Positions 1 to 8,037 of a stretch of DNA of 64,000 nucleotides are shown piece by piece. Position numbers and translations under genes: made by a program. The first letter of the stretch is position 1. Every line of letters starts with the position of its first letter. Origin of the DNA: Bariatricus massiliensis (GTDB taxonomy: Bacteria; Bacillota; Clostridia; Lachnospirales; Lachnospiraceae); NCBI RefSeq assembly GCF_900086725.1, contig NZ_LT574838.1:1437617-1501616 (forward strand). Reading direction: 5' to 3'. The notes below the pieces were generated by a model that had not been told where the DNA came from, ran no database searches, and worked only from the letters and a program-made list of their open reading frames with translations.

Positions 1-2
1 TT

Positions 3-1406
3 TATGAGGTAGCAAAGCTTGCATTTGCAGGCGAACTGGAGGAAAAGCGCGATCATATCGCTACGGAACTCATCCCCGGGCCTCTGCCTCAATTTCGCTG
101 CTGTATTTATAAAGAGCGGGAAATCATCCGCCAGCGTGTCCGGCTTGCAGAAGGGAAAGCCCCCGGCGTTAGTGATGACGGCAATATCATTCAAGTCATC
201 AGCTCCGCCTGTGAAGACTGTCCGATTTCCAGCTACACGGTAACGGAAAACTGCCAGAACTGTATCGGGAAAGCGTGTATCAATGCATGTAAGTTCGGCG
301 CGATTGAATCGGGCAGACATCGCTCCCACATCGACGCGGCTAAATGTAAAGAATGTGGAAAATGTGCACAGGCCTGTCCTTACAATGCTATCGCACATCT
401 GAAGCGTCCCTGCAAGTTCAGTTGTCCGGTAAATGCCATTACATACGATGAATATGGAATCTCTGTTATTGATAAAAAGAAATGTATCCGCTGTGGGAAA
501 TGTATCCACAGCTGCCCGTTCGGGGCCATCGGCTCTAAGACCTACATCGTTGATGTCATCCGTGCGCTCAAGGAAGGAAAGCTTGTCTATGCCATGGCTG
601 CTCCTGCCACAGAAGGACAGTTCGGCCCGGATATCACGATGGCGAGCTGGAAGAAGGCCATGAAGGAAGTTGGCTTTACAGATTTTTATGATGTGGGGCT
701 GGGCGGCGATATGACCGCAGCGTATGAGGCGGAAGAGTGGGCGGAAGCCTATAAGGAAGGGAAGAAAAAAGTGACTTCCTGCTGCCCTGCTTTTGTAAAT
801 ATGGTTCGGCTTCATTACCCGCAGCTTGCGGACTGCGTGTCGACAACAGTTTCACCGATGTGCGCGGTCTCCCGCCTTATCAAGGCACAAGATCCGGATG
901 CCGTAACCGTCTTTATCGGCCCATGTATTGCTAAAAAATCAGAAGTGGCAGACCAGCAGATTCCGGGAAATGCCGATTATGTACTGACTTACAGCGAAAT
1001 CCGGGCTATCATGAAGGCAAAACAGGTGGTACTTGAGCCGTGCCCCAACGACGATCAGATTGCTTCTGTCTTCGGAAAGCGTTTCGCCAACTCCGGCGGT
1101 GTCACTGCAGCCGTACTGGAAAGCTTGAAAGAATCCGATGAAAATATCGAAGCTAAAGTATATAAGGCAAACGGGGCGGCGGAATGTAAAAAAGCCTTGC
1201 TCCTTCTCCGTGCCGCCAAACTTCCGGATGACTTTATCGAAGGCATGGCCTGTGAGGGCGGATGCGTCGGAGGGCCAAGCGCCTTCAACGATCAGTTCTC
1301 CTCTAAAAAGAACCGTGATGCCTTAATCAAAGAGGCCGATGAACGTGGTATCCATGAGAATCTGGGTAATTACAAGATGGACAGTATCTCTATGCACCGC
1401 GACTAA
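3..1406 (+). CDS. [FeFe] hydrogenase, group B-like, 5' end cut by window
   Basis: The reading frame is open from the first bases, so the N-terminus lies outside the window; 467 codons are visible. Three Cys-rich ferredoxin-type stretches come first (ENCQNC...C near 250-290, CKECGKCAQACP near 345-380, CIRCGKCIHSCP near 485-520), followed by the H-cluster domain with TSCCPAF (about 774), GPCIAKK (about 920) and CEGGCVGGP (about 1250). These match the three H-cluster loops of [FeFe] hydrogenases, but differ from the classic group A forms (TSCCPGW, PCTAKK, PGGC), which points to the poorly characterised group B seen in gut Clostridia. Expected role: cytosolic reversible proton reduction with ferredoxin. 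Exact subgroup is inference. Confidence 0.9.
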   Translation, partial: YEVAKLAFAGELEEKRDHIATELIPGPLPQFRCCIYKEREIIRQRVRLAEGKAPGVSDDGNIIQVISSACEDCPISSYTVTENCQNCIGKACINACKFGAIESGRHRSHIDAAKCKECGKCAQACPYNAIAHLKRPCKFSCPVNAITYDEYGISVIDKKKCIRCGKCIHSCPFGAIGSKTYIVDVIRALKEGKLVYAMAAPATEGQFGPDITMASWKKAMKEVGFTDFYDVGLGGDMTAAYEAEEWAEAYKEGKKKVTSCCPAFVNMVRLHYPQLADCVSTTVSPMCAVSRLIKAQDPDAVTVFIGPCIAKKSEVADQQIPGNADYVLTYSEIRAIMKAKQVVLEPCPNDDQIASVFGKRFANSGGVTAAVLESLKESDENIEAKVYKANGAAECKKALLLLRAAKLPDDFIEGMACEGGCVGGPSAFNDQFSSKKNRDALIKEADERGIHENLGNYKMDSISMHRD

Positions 1407-1426
1407 GCACTTGTTGCTTACATAGC

Positions 1427-1461
1427 AAAAATTTCCGCCCGGCTAATACTCTTAGCCGGGC
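1427..1461 (-). terminator. intrinsic terminator of the minus-strand XRE/membrane-protein pair
   Basis: GC-rich inverted repeat GCCCGGCTA / TAGCCGGGC (1437-1461). On the minus strand it is followed by a short T-rich run (complement of 1427-1434), so it ends the operon at 1465-2255. It could also stop readthrough from the convergent hydrogenase gene. Confidence 0.75.
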
Positions 1462-1464
1462 ATC

Positions 1465-1776
1465 CTAATGTTCCACTATCTCTTTTATGCCGGCAATGTT
1501 CTCGATTCTTAACATCTTCACTGCCGTTTTTTTCTTTCCCTCCTGTTCGAGCATCACCCATTCGTCATCCATATCTGCCAGTACCCCTTTTATGCTGTAC
1601 ATGATGTCAATGGACGGCATCGGCTTTTTGACCCTGATTTCACAGTTCTTCTGATAATATTCAGGCAGAAGTTCTCTGTATGAAATCCTCTTCTTTGTCT
1701 CCTTGTCCTCTTTCTTTAATTCCACTATCAAATAAACCACTAACCCGATTACTACCAAAACTAAAAATGTTGTCAT
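1465..1776 (-). CDS. small membrane-anchored protein of unknown function
   Basis: 103 aa. The first ~18 residues form one hydrophobic segment (TFLVLVVIGLVVYLIVEL), followed by a charged linker and a small domain containing repeated beta-like strands (IKGVLADMDDEWVMLEQEG). The start overlaps the stop of the upstream XRE gene by 4 bp, so the two are translationally coupled. The C-terminal region resembles the C-terminal half of that regulator (both have a 'DEW' strand and end near an isoleucine-rich strand), suggesting a shared small fold, but I do not recognise the family. Probably a membrane partner or signal protein for the regulator; that is inference from the overlap. Confidence 0.7.
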   Translation of the reverse strand: MTTFLVLVVIGLVVYLIVELKKEDKETKKRISYRELLPEYYQKNCEIRVKKPMPSIDIMYSIKGVLADMDDEWVMLEQEGKKKTAVKMLRIENIAGIKEIVEH

Positions 1777-2255
1777 ATCTGCTCCTCCACTATCTCAAAC
1801 CCTTGAATAGCCGACATTTCAATCAGATTGATAACACTCTCCTTCTGAAATAAACTGTTCTCTTTCGTTCTAGTGTATTCGATGCGAATCCACTCATCAT
1901 TTACATCCAAAACTTTTACCTTTCCGCTGTTTCCCAGATCAGTGCCGGCCTCAAGAAGTAAATCGAAATCAGAGCATTCTAATCTCACTGTTTTTCCAAT
2001 CAGCCCTCTCAGTACATGATTGTCCCGCTTTACTTTCTCTCTCGCCACAATCTCCACATTGTTCCCCGCCAAATCGTCCAGACTAATCTTATAAATCTGA
2101 GCAAGCTCCAATGCCTTGTCAAGAGCTGGCGCTCCCTGCCCACATTCCCAGTTGGAAATCGTCTGTCTCGTCACCGATATCATGTCCGCAAGCTCCTGCT
2201 GGCTGTATCCCTGCTTCTTCCGCAGCGCTGTCAATTTTTCACCAAGCATATTCAT
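1773..2255 (-). CDS. XRE-family transcriptional regulator
   Basis: 160 aa. Residues ~5-60 are a typical Cro/C1 helix-turn-helix (LTALRKKQGYSQQELADMIS, VTRQTISNWECG). The remaining ~95 residues are a predicted beta-rich domain with no motif I can name. Coupled by a 4-bp overlap to the downstream small membrane protein, so regulator and membrane protein likely act together. The start MNM is used; an ATG two codons in is equally possible. Target genes unknown. Confidence 0.85.
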   Translation of the reverse strand: MNMLGEKLTALRKKQGYSQQELADMISVTRQTISNWECGQGAPALDKALELAQIYKISLDDLAGNNVEIVAREKVKRDNHVLRGLIGKTVRLECSDFDLLLEAGTDLGNSGKVKVLDVNDEWIRIEYTRTKENSLFQKESVINLIEMSAIQGFEIVEEQI

Positions 2256-2369
2256 AACTCCTTCGCTTTATTTTGTATGTTTATTGTAGAAAAGATTCCC
2301 ACAAAATACTAGCAAATCACTTTGGAACTTTGTCAAATTTCTTTGGCAGGCCTGCAAAACAAGGCTTTC

Positions 2370-2969
2370 TCAATTCTTTATCTTTCCGTTTTCAACATTG
2401 GGCTCCACAAAATTCCTTCGTGCATAGTCCCATAAAGCCTCCGATCCTTTGGCCGTATTCTTGTTCCGGTTCATTATCTGCTCCAGACAAACCCCGTGCT
2501 CTTCCCACGCCTTTCCGTCCGTGGCCGCATTGAGCATGACAGGCTGTATGTTATCCATCGTCCGGGCAAATTTCGCCTCCGCAGTCTCACCCGCCTCGAA
2601 TTCTTCCCAAATTGCTTGAAACCTTTCCTTTTGGTCATCGGGCAGCAGACCGAAGATTCTTTCCGAAGCCCGCTCCTCCCGCTCCCTCTGCGTCTTCTTC
2701 GCGTCCTCGTCGTAAGCATAAGTATCGCCCGCATCAATCTCCACGATGTCGTGGAGCAGCAGCATCGTGACCGTCTTTAGCACATCGATTTTCTCATTTG
2801 CGTACTCACTCAGCAGAATCGTCATAATCGCCATATGCCACGCATGTTCCGCGTCATTTTCCTTCCTGACCCCATCGGTCAAATACGTCTGCCTCTGAAT
2901 AAATTTTTCTTTGTCAATCTCACGGATGAAGTCAAATTGCTTTTCCAGTCTCTGTCTATCATTCATCAA
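2370..2969 (-). CDS. HD-domain phosphohydrolase (YfbR/HDDC2-like)
   Basis: 199 aa. The HD-superfamily metal motif is spread over DAEHAWHMA (residues ~40-48) and LLLHDIVEIDAGD (~70-82), and a later Asp lies in ARTMDNIQPVM. This is the pattern of the small HD family that includes YfbR-type 5'-deoxynucleotidases and HDDC2, which hydrolyse nucleoside monophosphates in the cytoplasm. A weak SD (agaggg) precedes the ATG at 2969. No operon partner is evident. Substrate is not determinable from sequence. Confidence 0.85.
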   Translation of the reverse strand: MMNDRQRLEKQFDFIREIDKEKFIQRQTYLTDGVRKENDAEHAWHMAIMTILLSEYANEKIDVLKTVTMLLLHDIVEIDAGDTYAYDEDAKKTQREREERASERIFGLLPDDQKERFQAIWEEFEAGETAEAKFARTMDNIQPVMLNAATDGKAWEEHGVCLEQIMNRNKNTAKGSEALWDYARRNFVEPNVENGKIKN

Positions 2970-3009
2970 GTTTTACCCTCTCTTTCTGCACGATGTCACA
3001 AAGGGGCAG

Positions 3010-3426
3010 TTACCTGCCCCGATGCTTCTCTTTCTTCTTCTGCTGTTTCAATTCAAACCTGCGCATCCTCTCAATTTCCTTCTGCTCTTTACTAAAGATT
3101 CTGCGCTCCGTCTTCATCTCTTCCTGCTGCAGTTTCAGAGCCTGCTGGGACTTCGTCCCAATGCCGGTATCCTTCACTTTCTTATGAACCTCACGCTGTC
3201 TCCGTTTTGGATTCATGTGAACTTCCTTTACAGCAGTTTCCACAGCCGGACTAAATCGCAGCCTGCAGTAATGGGTGAGAAGAAATTCCTGCACCTCATA
3301 ATCTTTCGGCTCGGCTCCCACTGTCACCTTGCACACAGATAATTTGTTATCCTCTGTCCGTTCAAATACGAGCACCCAGAAAGGTTCTTCAAACATTACT
3401 GTCACCGCTACAAATACTCTGTCCAT
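3010..3426 (-). CDS. yjdF: YjdF family protein (DUF2992)
   Basis: 138 aa, small and ending in a very basic, Lys/Glu/Gln-rich coiled tail (EQKEIERMRRFELKQQKKKEK), which is typical of DUF2992/YjdF proteins. The biochemical role of YjdF is not established; in Firmicutes the gene is characteristically controlled by the yjdF riboswitch, which responds to azaaromatic compounds, so a role in tolerance of such toxins is the usual hypothesis. The long structured leader described separately supports the assignment. ATG at 3426 has a strong SD (AAGGAGGGA) four bases upstream. Confidence 0.85.
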   Translation of the reverse strand: MDRVFVAVTVMFEEPFWVLVFERTEDNKLSVCKVTVGAEPKDYEVQEFLLTHYCRLRFSPAVETAVKEVHMNPKRRQREVHKKVKDTGIGTKSQQALKLQQEEMKTERRIFSKEQKEIERMRRFELKQQKKKEKHRGR

Positions 3427-3430
3427 TTTA

Positions 3431-3610
3431 TTCCCTCCTTAAAATACAATACACAGAGAATGGACGACCCAAGGAGGGAGGGTTACTTATATTCAATTGT
3501 GGGGCGACACCCGCTGTACTAAAATGCCATGGAGCCTCTCAATCCTATGAATACGGCCGGACTACCTACCGGCTCTATATACAGAATCTGTATACGTTGT
3601 GTTTTTATCT
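3431..3610 (-). promoter_or_regulatory. yjdF-type riboswitch leader with RBS-masking hairpin
   Basis: The ~180-nt region upstream of yjdF is rich in paired segments when read on the minus strand, including a GCCGG...CCGGC hairpin (3556-3574) and a conserved-looking GAGGCTCCATGG stretch (3529-3540). At its 3' end CTCCCTCCTT (3471-3480) is complementary to the yjdF SD AAGGAGGGA (3431-3439). An adjacent GTCCATT is complementary to the start region AATGGAC (3421-3427 with 3459-3465). Translation control by SD occlusion is therefore likely. Naming it the yjdF motif rests on position and gene context plus recalled motif shape, not on a covariance search. Confidence 0.75.
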
Positions 3611-3653
3611 CTGCCACCTCATTTTATCATAATAAAATCTTTCTTTCTACTGA

Positions 3654-3692
3654 TAGAAAAAAGAAAGCCATCCGAATATCGGATGGCTTTTG
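3654..3692 (-). terminator. intrinsic terminator of the APC permease gene
   Basis: Perfect 12-bp stem AAAGCCATCCGA / TCGGATGGCTTT with a 3-nt loop (3664-3690), followed on the minus strand by CTTTCTTTTTTC. It lies 37 bp past the stop of the permease gene and just upstream of the yjdF leader, so it insulates the riboswitch from readthrough. Confidence 0.9.
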
Positions 3693-3728
3693 AATCTGCG
3701 CCCGCTCTGGCTAAATAAGAATAATCCT

Positions 3729-5735
3729 TTACTCTAATCCGCCAAGCTCCATCAAACTCTCAATATTAGATTCTGCTCCTACTACCCAGAGTACATCACC
3801 TTTTTGTACCACAGTATTGGCCTCCGGCATCATCATCGTCTCGCCTGCTCTCTTGATTCCAATAATCATACAGTGATGGTTCTCCTGTATACCAGTAGCT
3901 TTAATCGGCCTGCCGCAGTACGGCTCATTGCCCTTCACCGGAATCTCTGTACAGTTAAGAGGCACTTGCTTCTCCGTAGAGCCAAAGCCCATAAAATCTT
4001 TCATCGTACTCATTGTATACTTCTCGCCCACGTCCTGATTATCGCAGAACCTGCGGACCGCTCTTCTTGAGCCGACCGCGAAGACTCTGTCTCCGCCATA
4101 AATATTTGTCAATCCGGAGGGCAGCATGAGCATTTCTGTTCCACGCTCCACCTTTACGATAAAGACATTATGGTTCTTGCCCCAGCCAAGTTCTATCAGG
4201 TTCTTACCTGCATAAATCGCGTCCCTCGGAACAATGAAGGACAAAATACGATAATCGTCTTCAAAGAGATCCATAAATCCGGGAATATTCATATCCGCTG
4301 CCGCCATGCTGGCGAAAAGGAATGACGCTCTCTTCAACTTAGAGTATCTCTTTCTCTGTCTGTAATCTAAGACATAAAGAGCCACACCAATCATCATCCA
4401 GCCCAAGAACAGCCCGATTGCGGTATTGCCCATGAATACCGGCTGTCCCGGAATAAAGAGCAGAATCAGAAGCAAAGTCATAGTAAGACCCGCGAACCAC
4501 GCCGTCTTCACGCCTCCCGGAATGCGGTATGGCCGCTTGAGCTCCGGCTCAATGCGTCTCAGCTTAATGAGGCAATATGCGGTGATCATCCAGCTTACAA
4601 CATACCCCGCCGCGGAGAATGTTGTGAGGGAGCCAATCAAGCCGCTCCCTAAAAAAGGACCGATAATGGAAGCCGCAAGGCTGACCTTGAGTGCGTTGAT
4701 CGGCGTACCATATTTACGGTTCTGTTTTGCCAGTACATCCGGTACGATGCTGACACGCGCCATAGCCATAAGTATCTGGGAAGACGCCATCATAAATCCA
4801 TTCCAGGTCGTCAGCAGACCGCAGACCGCGCCACAAAGTATGAGCATATAAAGCGCCTGCCCGATTGGCCCGCTGTATATCTCCTTGAACATCAGCGCCG
4901 CGGACGGGCTTCCGAAACCTACAAATTCTCTCCAAGGCAATGCGCCGCCCAATGTGACAAGCAGCAGTGCATAGAAAATACAGGACAGTACTACGGTCAG
5001 TACCACCGTCTTACCGACGGACTTTACATCGCCCCCTGCACTCTCAATCCCTTGAGGTATGGTCTCAAATCCGGCAAGGAAGAATGGCACCGACGCCAAA
5101 ATCGAGACGGCCCCACCCATGAACGAACTGTGGGAGCCTTGACCGATATTCTCGTACAGCGGATAGAAGTTATTGACATCCAGCTTTATCACGGCACAGA
5201 TCATCGCTAAAATTCCAGAGCCGACGAGGGCAAAACACAGAATCCTCTGCAGCGACGCAGACGTCGACACCCCTCTCCTGTTAATCAAAAACAGTACAAT
5301 AGAAATCAGTGTTCCCACAACAATGTGGCCTATGTAAATATCCGCACCGGCCAGCGTATAAAGCGGGCTGCCCATCTTTAACTGTGGAAACAAAATACTC
5401 AAAATATCGACAACATAAATCGCTTCCCACGGTATGATAGTAATAAATGCTCCGAAGGCCGCCCAGCCCGAAACAAAGGCAACACGGTCACCAAAAGCAC
5501 GAAAAGCATAAGCCATACCACCGCCCGACACAGGAAGCATGGAGCAAAGCTCACAATAACAAAGGGCTACCGGAATCATCATTACCAGCGCAAGAATATA
5601 GCCGAACGCAGCCGGAAGCGGGCCGCCGCTTCCTCCCATCCAGCTATTGATAGATACAGCCCAACCCACTCCGACAATTGCACCAAAACCGATGCAGAAA
5701 AAGTCGAGTGCCGCAACTCTTTTTTTGTTCCCCAT
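3729..5735 (-). CDS. APC-superfamily amino acid permease with tandem RCK_C (TrkA-C) domains
   Basis: About 668 aa. Residues ~1-450 are strongly hydrophobic with ~12 segments and start with the APC signature region (DFFCIGFGAIVGVGWAVSI). Residues ~490-550 and ~600-668 form two TrkA-C-like modules, each ending in a beta-hairpin motif (GDRVFAVGS; KGDVLWVVGA). TrkA-C domains bind small ligands such as cyclic di-AMP or nucleotides in transport proteins, so regulated amino acid or polyamine uptake is plausible. The frame opens with a GTG at 5753, but an SD (AAGGAGG) sits just before ATGATG at 5738/5735, so I start there. Stand-alone gene with its own terminator. Confidence 0.88.
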   Translation of the reverse strand: MGNKKRVAALDFFCIGFGAIVGVGWAVSINSWMGGSGGPLPAAFGYILALVMMIPVALCYCELCSMLPVSGGGMAYAFRAFGDRVAFVSGWAAFGAFITIIPWEAIYVVDILSILFPQLKMGSPLYTLAGADIYIGHIVVGTLISIVLFLINRRGVSTSASLQRILCFALVGSGILAMICAVIKLDVNNFYPLYENIGQGSHSSFMGGAVSILASVPFFLAGFETIPQGIESAGGDVKSVGKTVVLTVVLSCIFYALLLVTLGGALPWREFVGFGSPSAALMFKEIYSGPIGQALYMLILCGAVCGLLTTWNGFMMASSQILMAMARVSIVPDVLAKQNRKYGTPINALKVSLAASIIGPFLGSGLIGSLTTFSAAGYVVSWMITAYCLIKLRRIEPELKRPYRIPGGVKTAWFAGLTMTLLLILLFIPGQPVFMGNTAIGLFLGWMMIGVALYVLDYRQRKRYSKLKRASFLFASMAAADMNIPGFMDLFEDDYRILSFIVPRDAIYAGKNLIELGWGKNHNVFIVKVERGTEMLMLPSGLTNIYGGDRVFAVGSRRAVRRFCDNQDVGEKYTMSTMKDFMGFGSTEKQVPLNCTEIPVKGNEPYCGRPIKATGIQENHHCMIIGIKRAGETMMMPEANTVVQKGDVLWVVGAESNIESLMELGGLE

Positions 5736-5849
5736 CATATCCTCCTTCAGCACACATTTAATCTGAAATCAGTATAACCTGCCGGGTTCTTGCGTGTCAA
5801 TAAATTACCGATACTTTTGTTTCAAATAGTTTCAAAAAACTACAAAATA

Positions 5850-6614
5850 TTACATACGTTCTGCCCAATACTCGACCGCCTTGGACAATAGTTCAGCACA
5901 ACCGGAAATCTCCTCATTATAGTAGGCTTTAAAGCGCTCGTCAGCCATATACATCGCCGCAATTCCTTTATGTGCTTCCGCCGAATAATCCTTCCATGTC
6001 CTGCAGAGCCAGTCTTTATGGAGCCGCACTATCCTGCCTGCCTCCTCACTGTCCGGCTCGATTTCTTTCTGGACACCTTCTTTTAAACATTTCTTAATCT
6101 CAATCTCTAGCCACTTAAATTCATTCCATTCTTCTTCTGACATATTCATCATTTTCCGGTTAGACGCGTCTGCCTCCTCATCTCCGTACTTTTCACGTAC
6201 CTCCTTACCATATCTCTCTTCGTTCTCCTCAACAAGATTCTTTTTAAATGCCTCAAATTTTTCTTTGTCTGTCATCTTATATTCTCCTTTCATTGACGCT
6301 ATCGTCTGCTCTACTGTGTGAATCAGGAAATCCATATGTTTTCTCTGTTCTTCCAGTTCCCGGAGATGCTCTCTCAATGCCTTCATAATATCAAAATCAT
6401 CCTGATAGATTATGTTTCGGATACTTTTTAAATCAAGCCCCCGCTGCCGGTAAAATAATATCTGTTGTAAAAGCGCCACTTCGTTTTGTCCATAGTAACG
6501 ATATCCCGCCTCATTCACATACAGCGGTTTCAATAATCCGATTTCATCATAATAGCGCAACGTGCGTGCACTCACCCCCGCCATTTCCGATAATTCTCTG
6601 ATACTATAATTCAT
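5850..6614 (-). CDS. MerR-family regulator with TipAS effector domain
   Basis: 254 aa. Residues 1-70 are a MerR winged helix (YSIRELSEMAGVSARTLRYYDEIGLLKP), ~75-115 a coiled-coil dimerisation helix, and ~120-254 the TipAS-type drug-binding domain (VRLHKDWLCRTWKDYSAEAHKGIAAMYMADERF matches the family's C-terminal helices). TipA-like regulators bind thiopeptides or other multidrug ligands and activate promoters by underwinding a 19-bp spacer. Exactly such a promoter lies just upstream of this gene (6636-6666), so it is autoregulated. SD AGGAGGTGG precedes the ATG. No linked efflux pump is visible on this side. Confidence 0.9.
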   Translation of the reverse strand: MNYSIRELSEMAGVSARTLRYYDEIGLLKPLYVNEAGYRYYGQNEVALLQQILFYRQRGLDLKSIRNIIYQDDFDIMKALREHLRELEEQRKHMDFLIHTVEQTIASMKGEYKMTDKEKFEAFKKNLVEENEERYGKEVREKYGDEEADASNRKMMNMSEEEWNEFKWLEIEIKKCLKEGVQKEIEPDSEEAGRIVRLHKDWLCRTWKDYSAEAHKGIAAMYMADERFKAYYNEEISGCAELLSKAVEYWAERM

Positions 6615-6635
6615 TTTTCCACCTCCTACAGATAG

Positions 6636-6666
6636 AGCATATCTCTTTACGCAACGTCAAAGTCAA
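6636..6666 (-). promoter_or_regulatory. MerR-type promoter with 19-bp spacer
   Basis: On the minus strand TTGACT (complement of 6661-6666) and TATGCT (complement of 6636-6641) are separated by exactly 19 bp, the over-long spacer characteristic of MerR-activated promoters. The spacer contains GACGTTGCGTAAAG, close to the operator commonly seen for TipA/Mta-like regulators. It drives the MerR gene itself. Confidence 0.8.
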
Positions 6667-6774
6667 GAAAATTATAATAATTTATATGATGTCAGGGTCA
6701 AAAGGTTATACAATGCATGCTTGCATGCAATTGGATAACTTTGGGCCCCAGCATCATTTATATTTTATCATACG

Positions 6775-6800
6775 AAAAGCGGGCTTCTCCGCCCGCTTTC
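6775..6800 (-). terminator. intrinsic terminator downstream of the PPIase gene
   Basis: Stem AAAGCGGGC / GCCCGCTTT (6776-6784 with 6791-6799), followed on the minus strand by TTTTCG. It lies 12 bp past the PPIase stop. The stem is symmetric enough to act in both directions. Confidence 0.8.
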
Positions 6801-6811
6801 TTCTATTCCAG

Positions 6812-7552
6812 CTACTGCTGAACATATCTCTCTTTTAATTCTTTCACCTTATTTGTGTACACCTCATTCTGCTTCTGCTGTAGAAGTGTAGACTTAATGT
6901 TGGCCGCCACCTCTTCAAACGCCGCGGTCACAGGCTCATTTTTCTTTTCCACCTTAATCAAATGATAACCGAACTGGGTCTGAACAGGCCCCACTACATG
7001 TCCTACCTCGGCCGCAAATGCCGCGTCTTCAAATTCTTTGACCATCTGTCCTCTGCCAAATTCTCCTAAATCTCCGCCGTTCGCGCCGGAAGGACAGGTG
7101 GACTGCTCCTTGGCCGCCTCTTCAAACTGCACCTTACCATCAGCAATTGACTCTAAGATAGCGCTGCACTTTTCCTCGGAATCCGTAAGAATGTGTTTGG
7201 CATTCACAGTCTCTCCTTTGCAGAACTGCTGGCTGTTCGCCTCATAATAAGCTTTGGCCTCCTCGTCAGTTACTTTGATATCCTTCATCACACCTGCCAT
7301 GGCCATCTGAGCCAAAATATCTTTCCTTGCATTTTCCATAATCTTTTTAAAGTCTTCCGTCTCGTCCAGCTTCTCATCTTCACCCAGCTGCGCGAAAGCC
7401 CGCAACGCGATCAACTGCTCTAAGTACTGCTGTCTGAACTGCGGATTGGAGGCGTATGCCTGCTGCTCCCTCGGTACATTCTTTAAAAACTCATTAAGCT
7501 GCTCCTCCGTAATCTCTTCTCCCGCAACAACGGCCAACACTTTTTTATCCAT
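6812..7552 (-). CDS. parvulin-type peptidyl-prolyl isomerase (PpiC/SurA-like)
   Basis: 246 aa. An N-terminal helical SurA_N-like region (~1-105) precedes a parvulin rotamase domain (~110-215) with the hallmarks AKHILTDSEE, GGDLGEFGRGQMV, FEDAAFAAEVG and TQFGYHLIKVE. No signal peptide or lipobox is present, so unlike PrsA this form is cytoplasmic. Parvulins catalyse cis-trans isomerisation of prolyl bonds and act as chaperones. Monocistronic, with its own terminator. Confidence 0.92.
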   Translation of the reverse strand: MDKKVLAVVAGEEITEEQLNEFLKNVPREQQAYASNPQFRQQYLEQLIALRAFAQLGEDEKLDETEDFKKIMENARKDILAQMAMAGVMKDIKVTDEEAKAYYEANSQQFCKGETVNAKHILTDSEEKCSAILESIADGKVQFEEAAKEQSTCPSGANGGDLGEFGRGQMVKEFEDAAFAAEVGHVVGPVQTQFGYHLIKVEKKNEPVTAAFEEVAANIKSTLLQQKQNEVYTNKVKELKERYVQQ

Positions 7553-7632
7553 AAGTCATATTCTCCTTTTTGTCTAATATGTCCATTATAAATTGCTTTG
7601 TCTTGGACTGCAAGCGGTATTTTCTCCATTCA

Positions 7633-8037
7633 TCAATCCGTTTGAAATATCCACTTCTTACTTATTACATAATTTAAAACAATAACAAGTACATTGGCGG
7701 CCGCTTTCATAAGAATCCCCGGAAAACCGAGCAGATCTACCGTTAAATACATGAGAACCAGCTCGACTGCTCCAGTCCCAAGCCTCCCGCCTGCAAACCG
7801 TATTCCTTCCCCAAGCGCTCCCCGCAAAGTCCATACGCCGCCGTCGAACACATACTGCTTATTTGTCACGAAAGCAAACACGACCGATACCAGCCATGCG
7901 GCGGCGGTGCTCCCGGTATTTGACATGTTTCCTCCTTGGTAACAGACATAATAGACCGTCATGTTGACAAGGGTAGTAAGCACCCCGAAAAACAAATACG
8001 ATAACATCGTTTTATATTTTAAAATCAGCGTTCGCAT
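7633..8037 (-). CDS. GtrA-family membrane protein
   Basis: 134 aa with four hydrophobic segments and the GtrA start pattern (LSYLFFGVLTTLVNMTVYYV) and end (VLNYVISKKWIF). GtrA/GtcA proteins are thought to flip or help flip polyprenyl-phosphate-linked sugars across the membrane. It overlaps the end of the YfhO gene by 26 bp and has an SD (AAGGA), so the three genes GT2, YfhO and GtrA form one coupled operon that probably decorates a surface glycopolymer. Confidence 0.88.
   Translation of the reverse strand: MRTLILKYKTMLSYLFFGVLTTLVNMTVYYVCYQGGNMSNTGSTAAAWLVSVVFAFVTNKQYVFDGGVWTLRGALGEGIRFAGGRLGTGAVELVLMYLTVDLLGFPGILMKAAANVLVIVLNYVISKKWIFQTD

Noticed and set aside
6711..6732. TGCATGC-TT-GCATGCA palindrome as a terminator
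   Set aside because: No T-run on either side; it may be a protein-binding site, but there is no support for a specific role.
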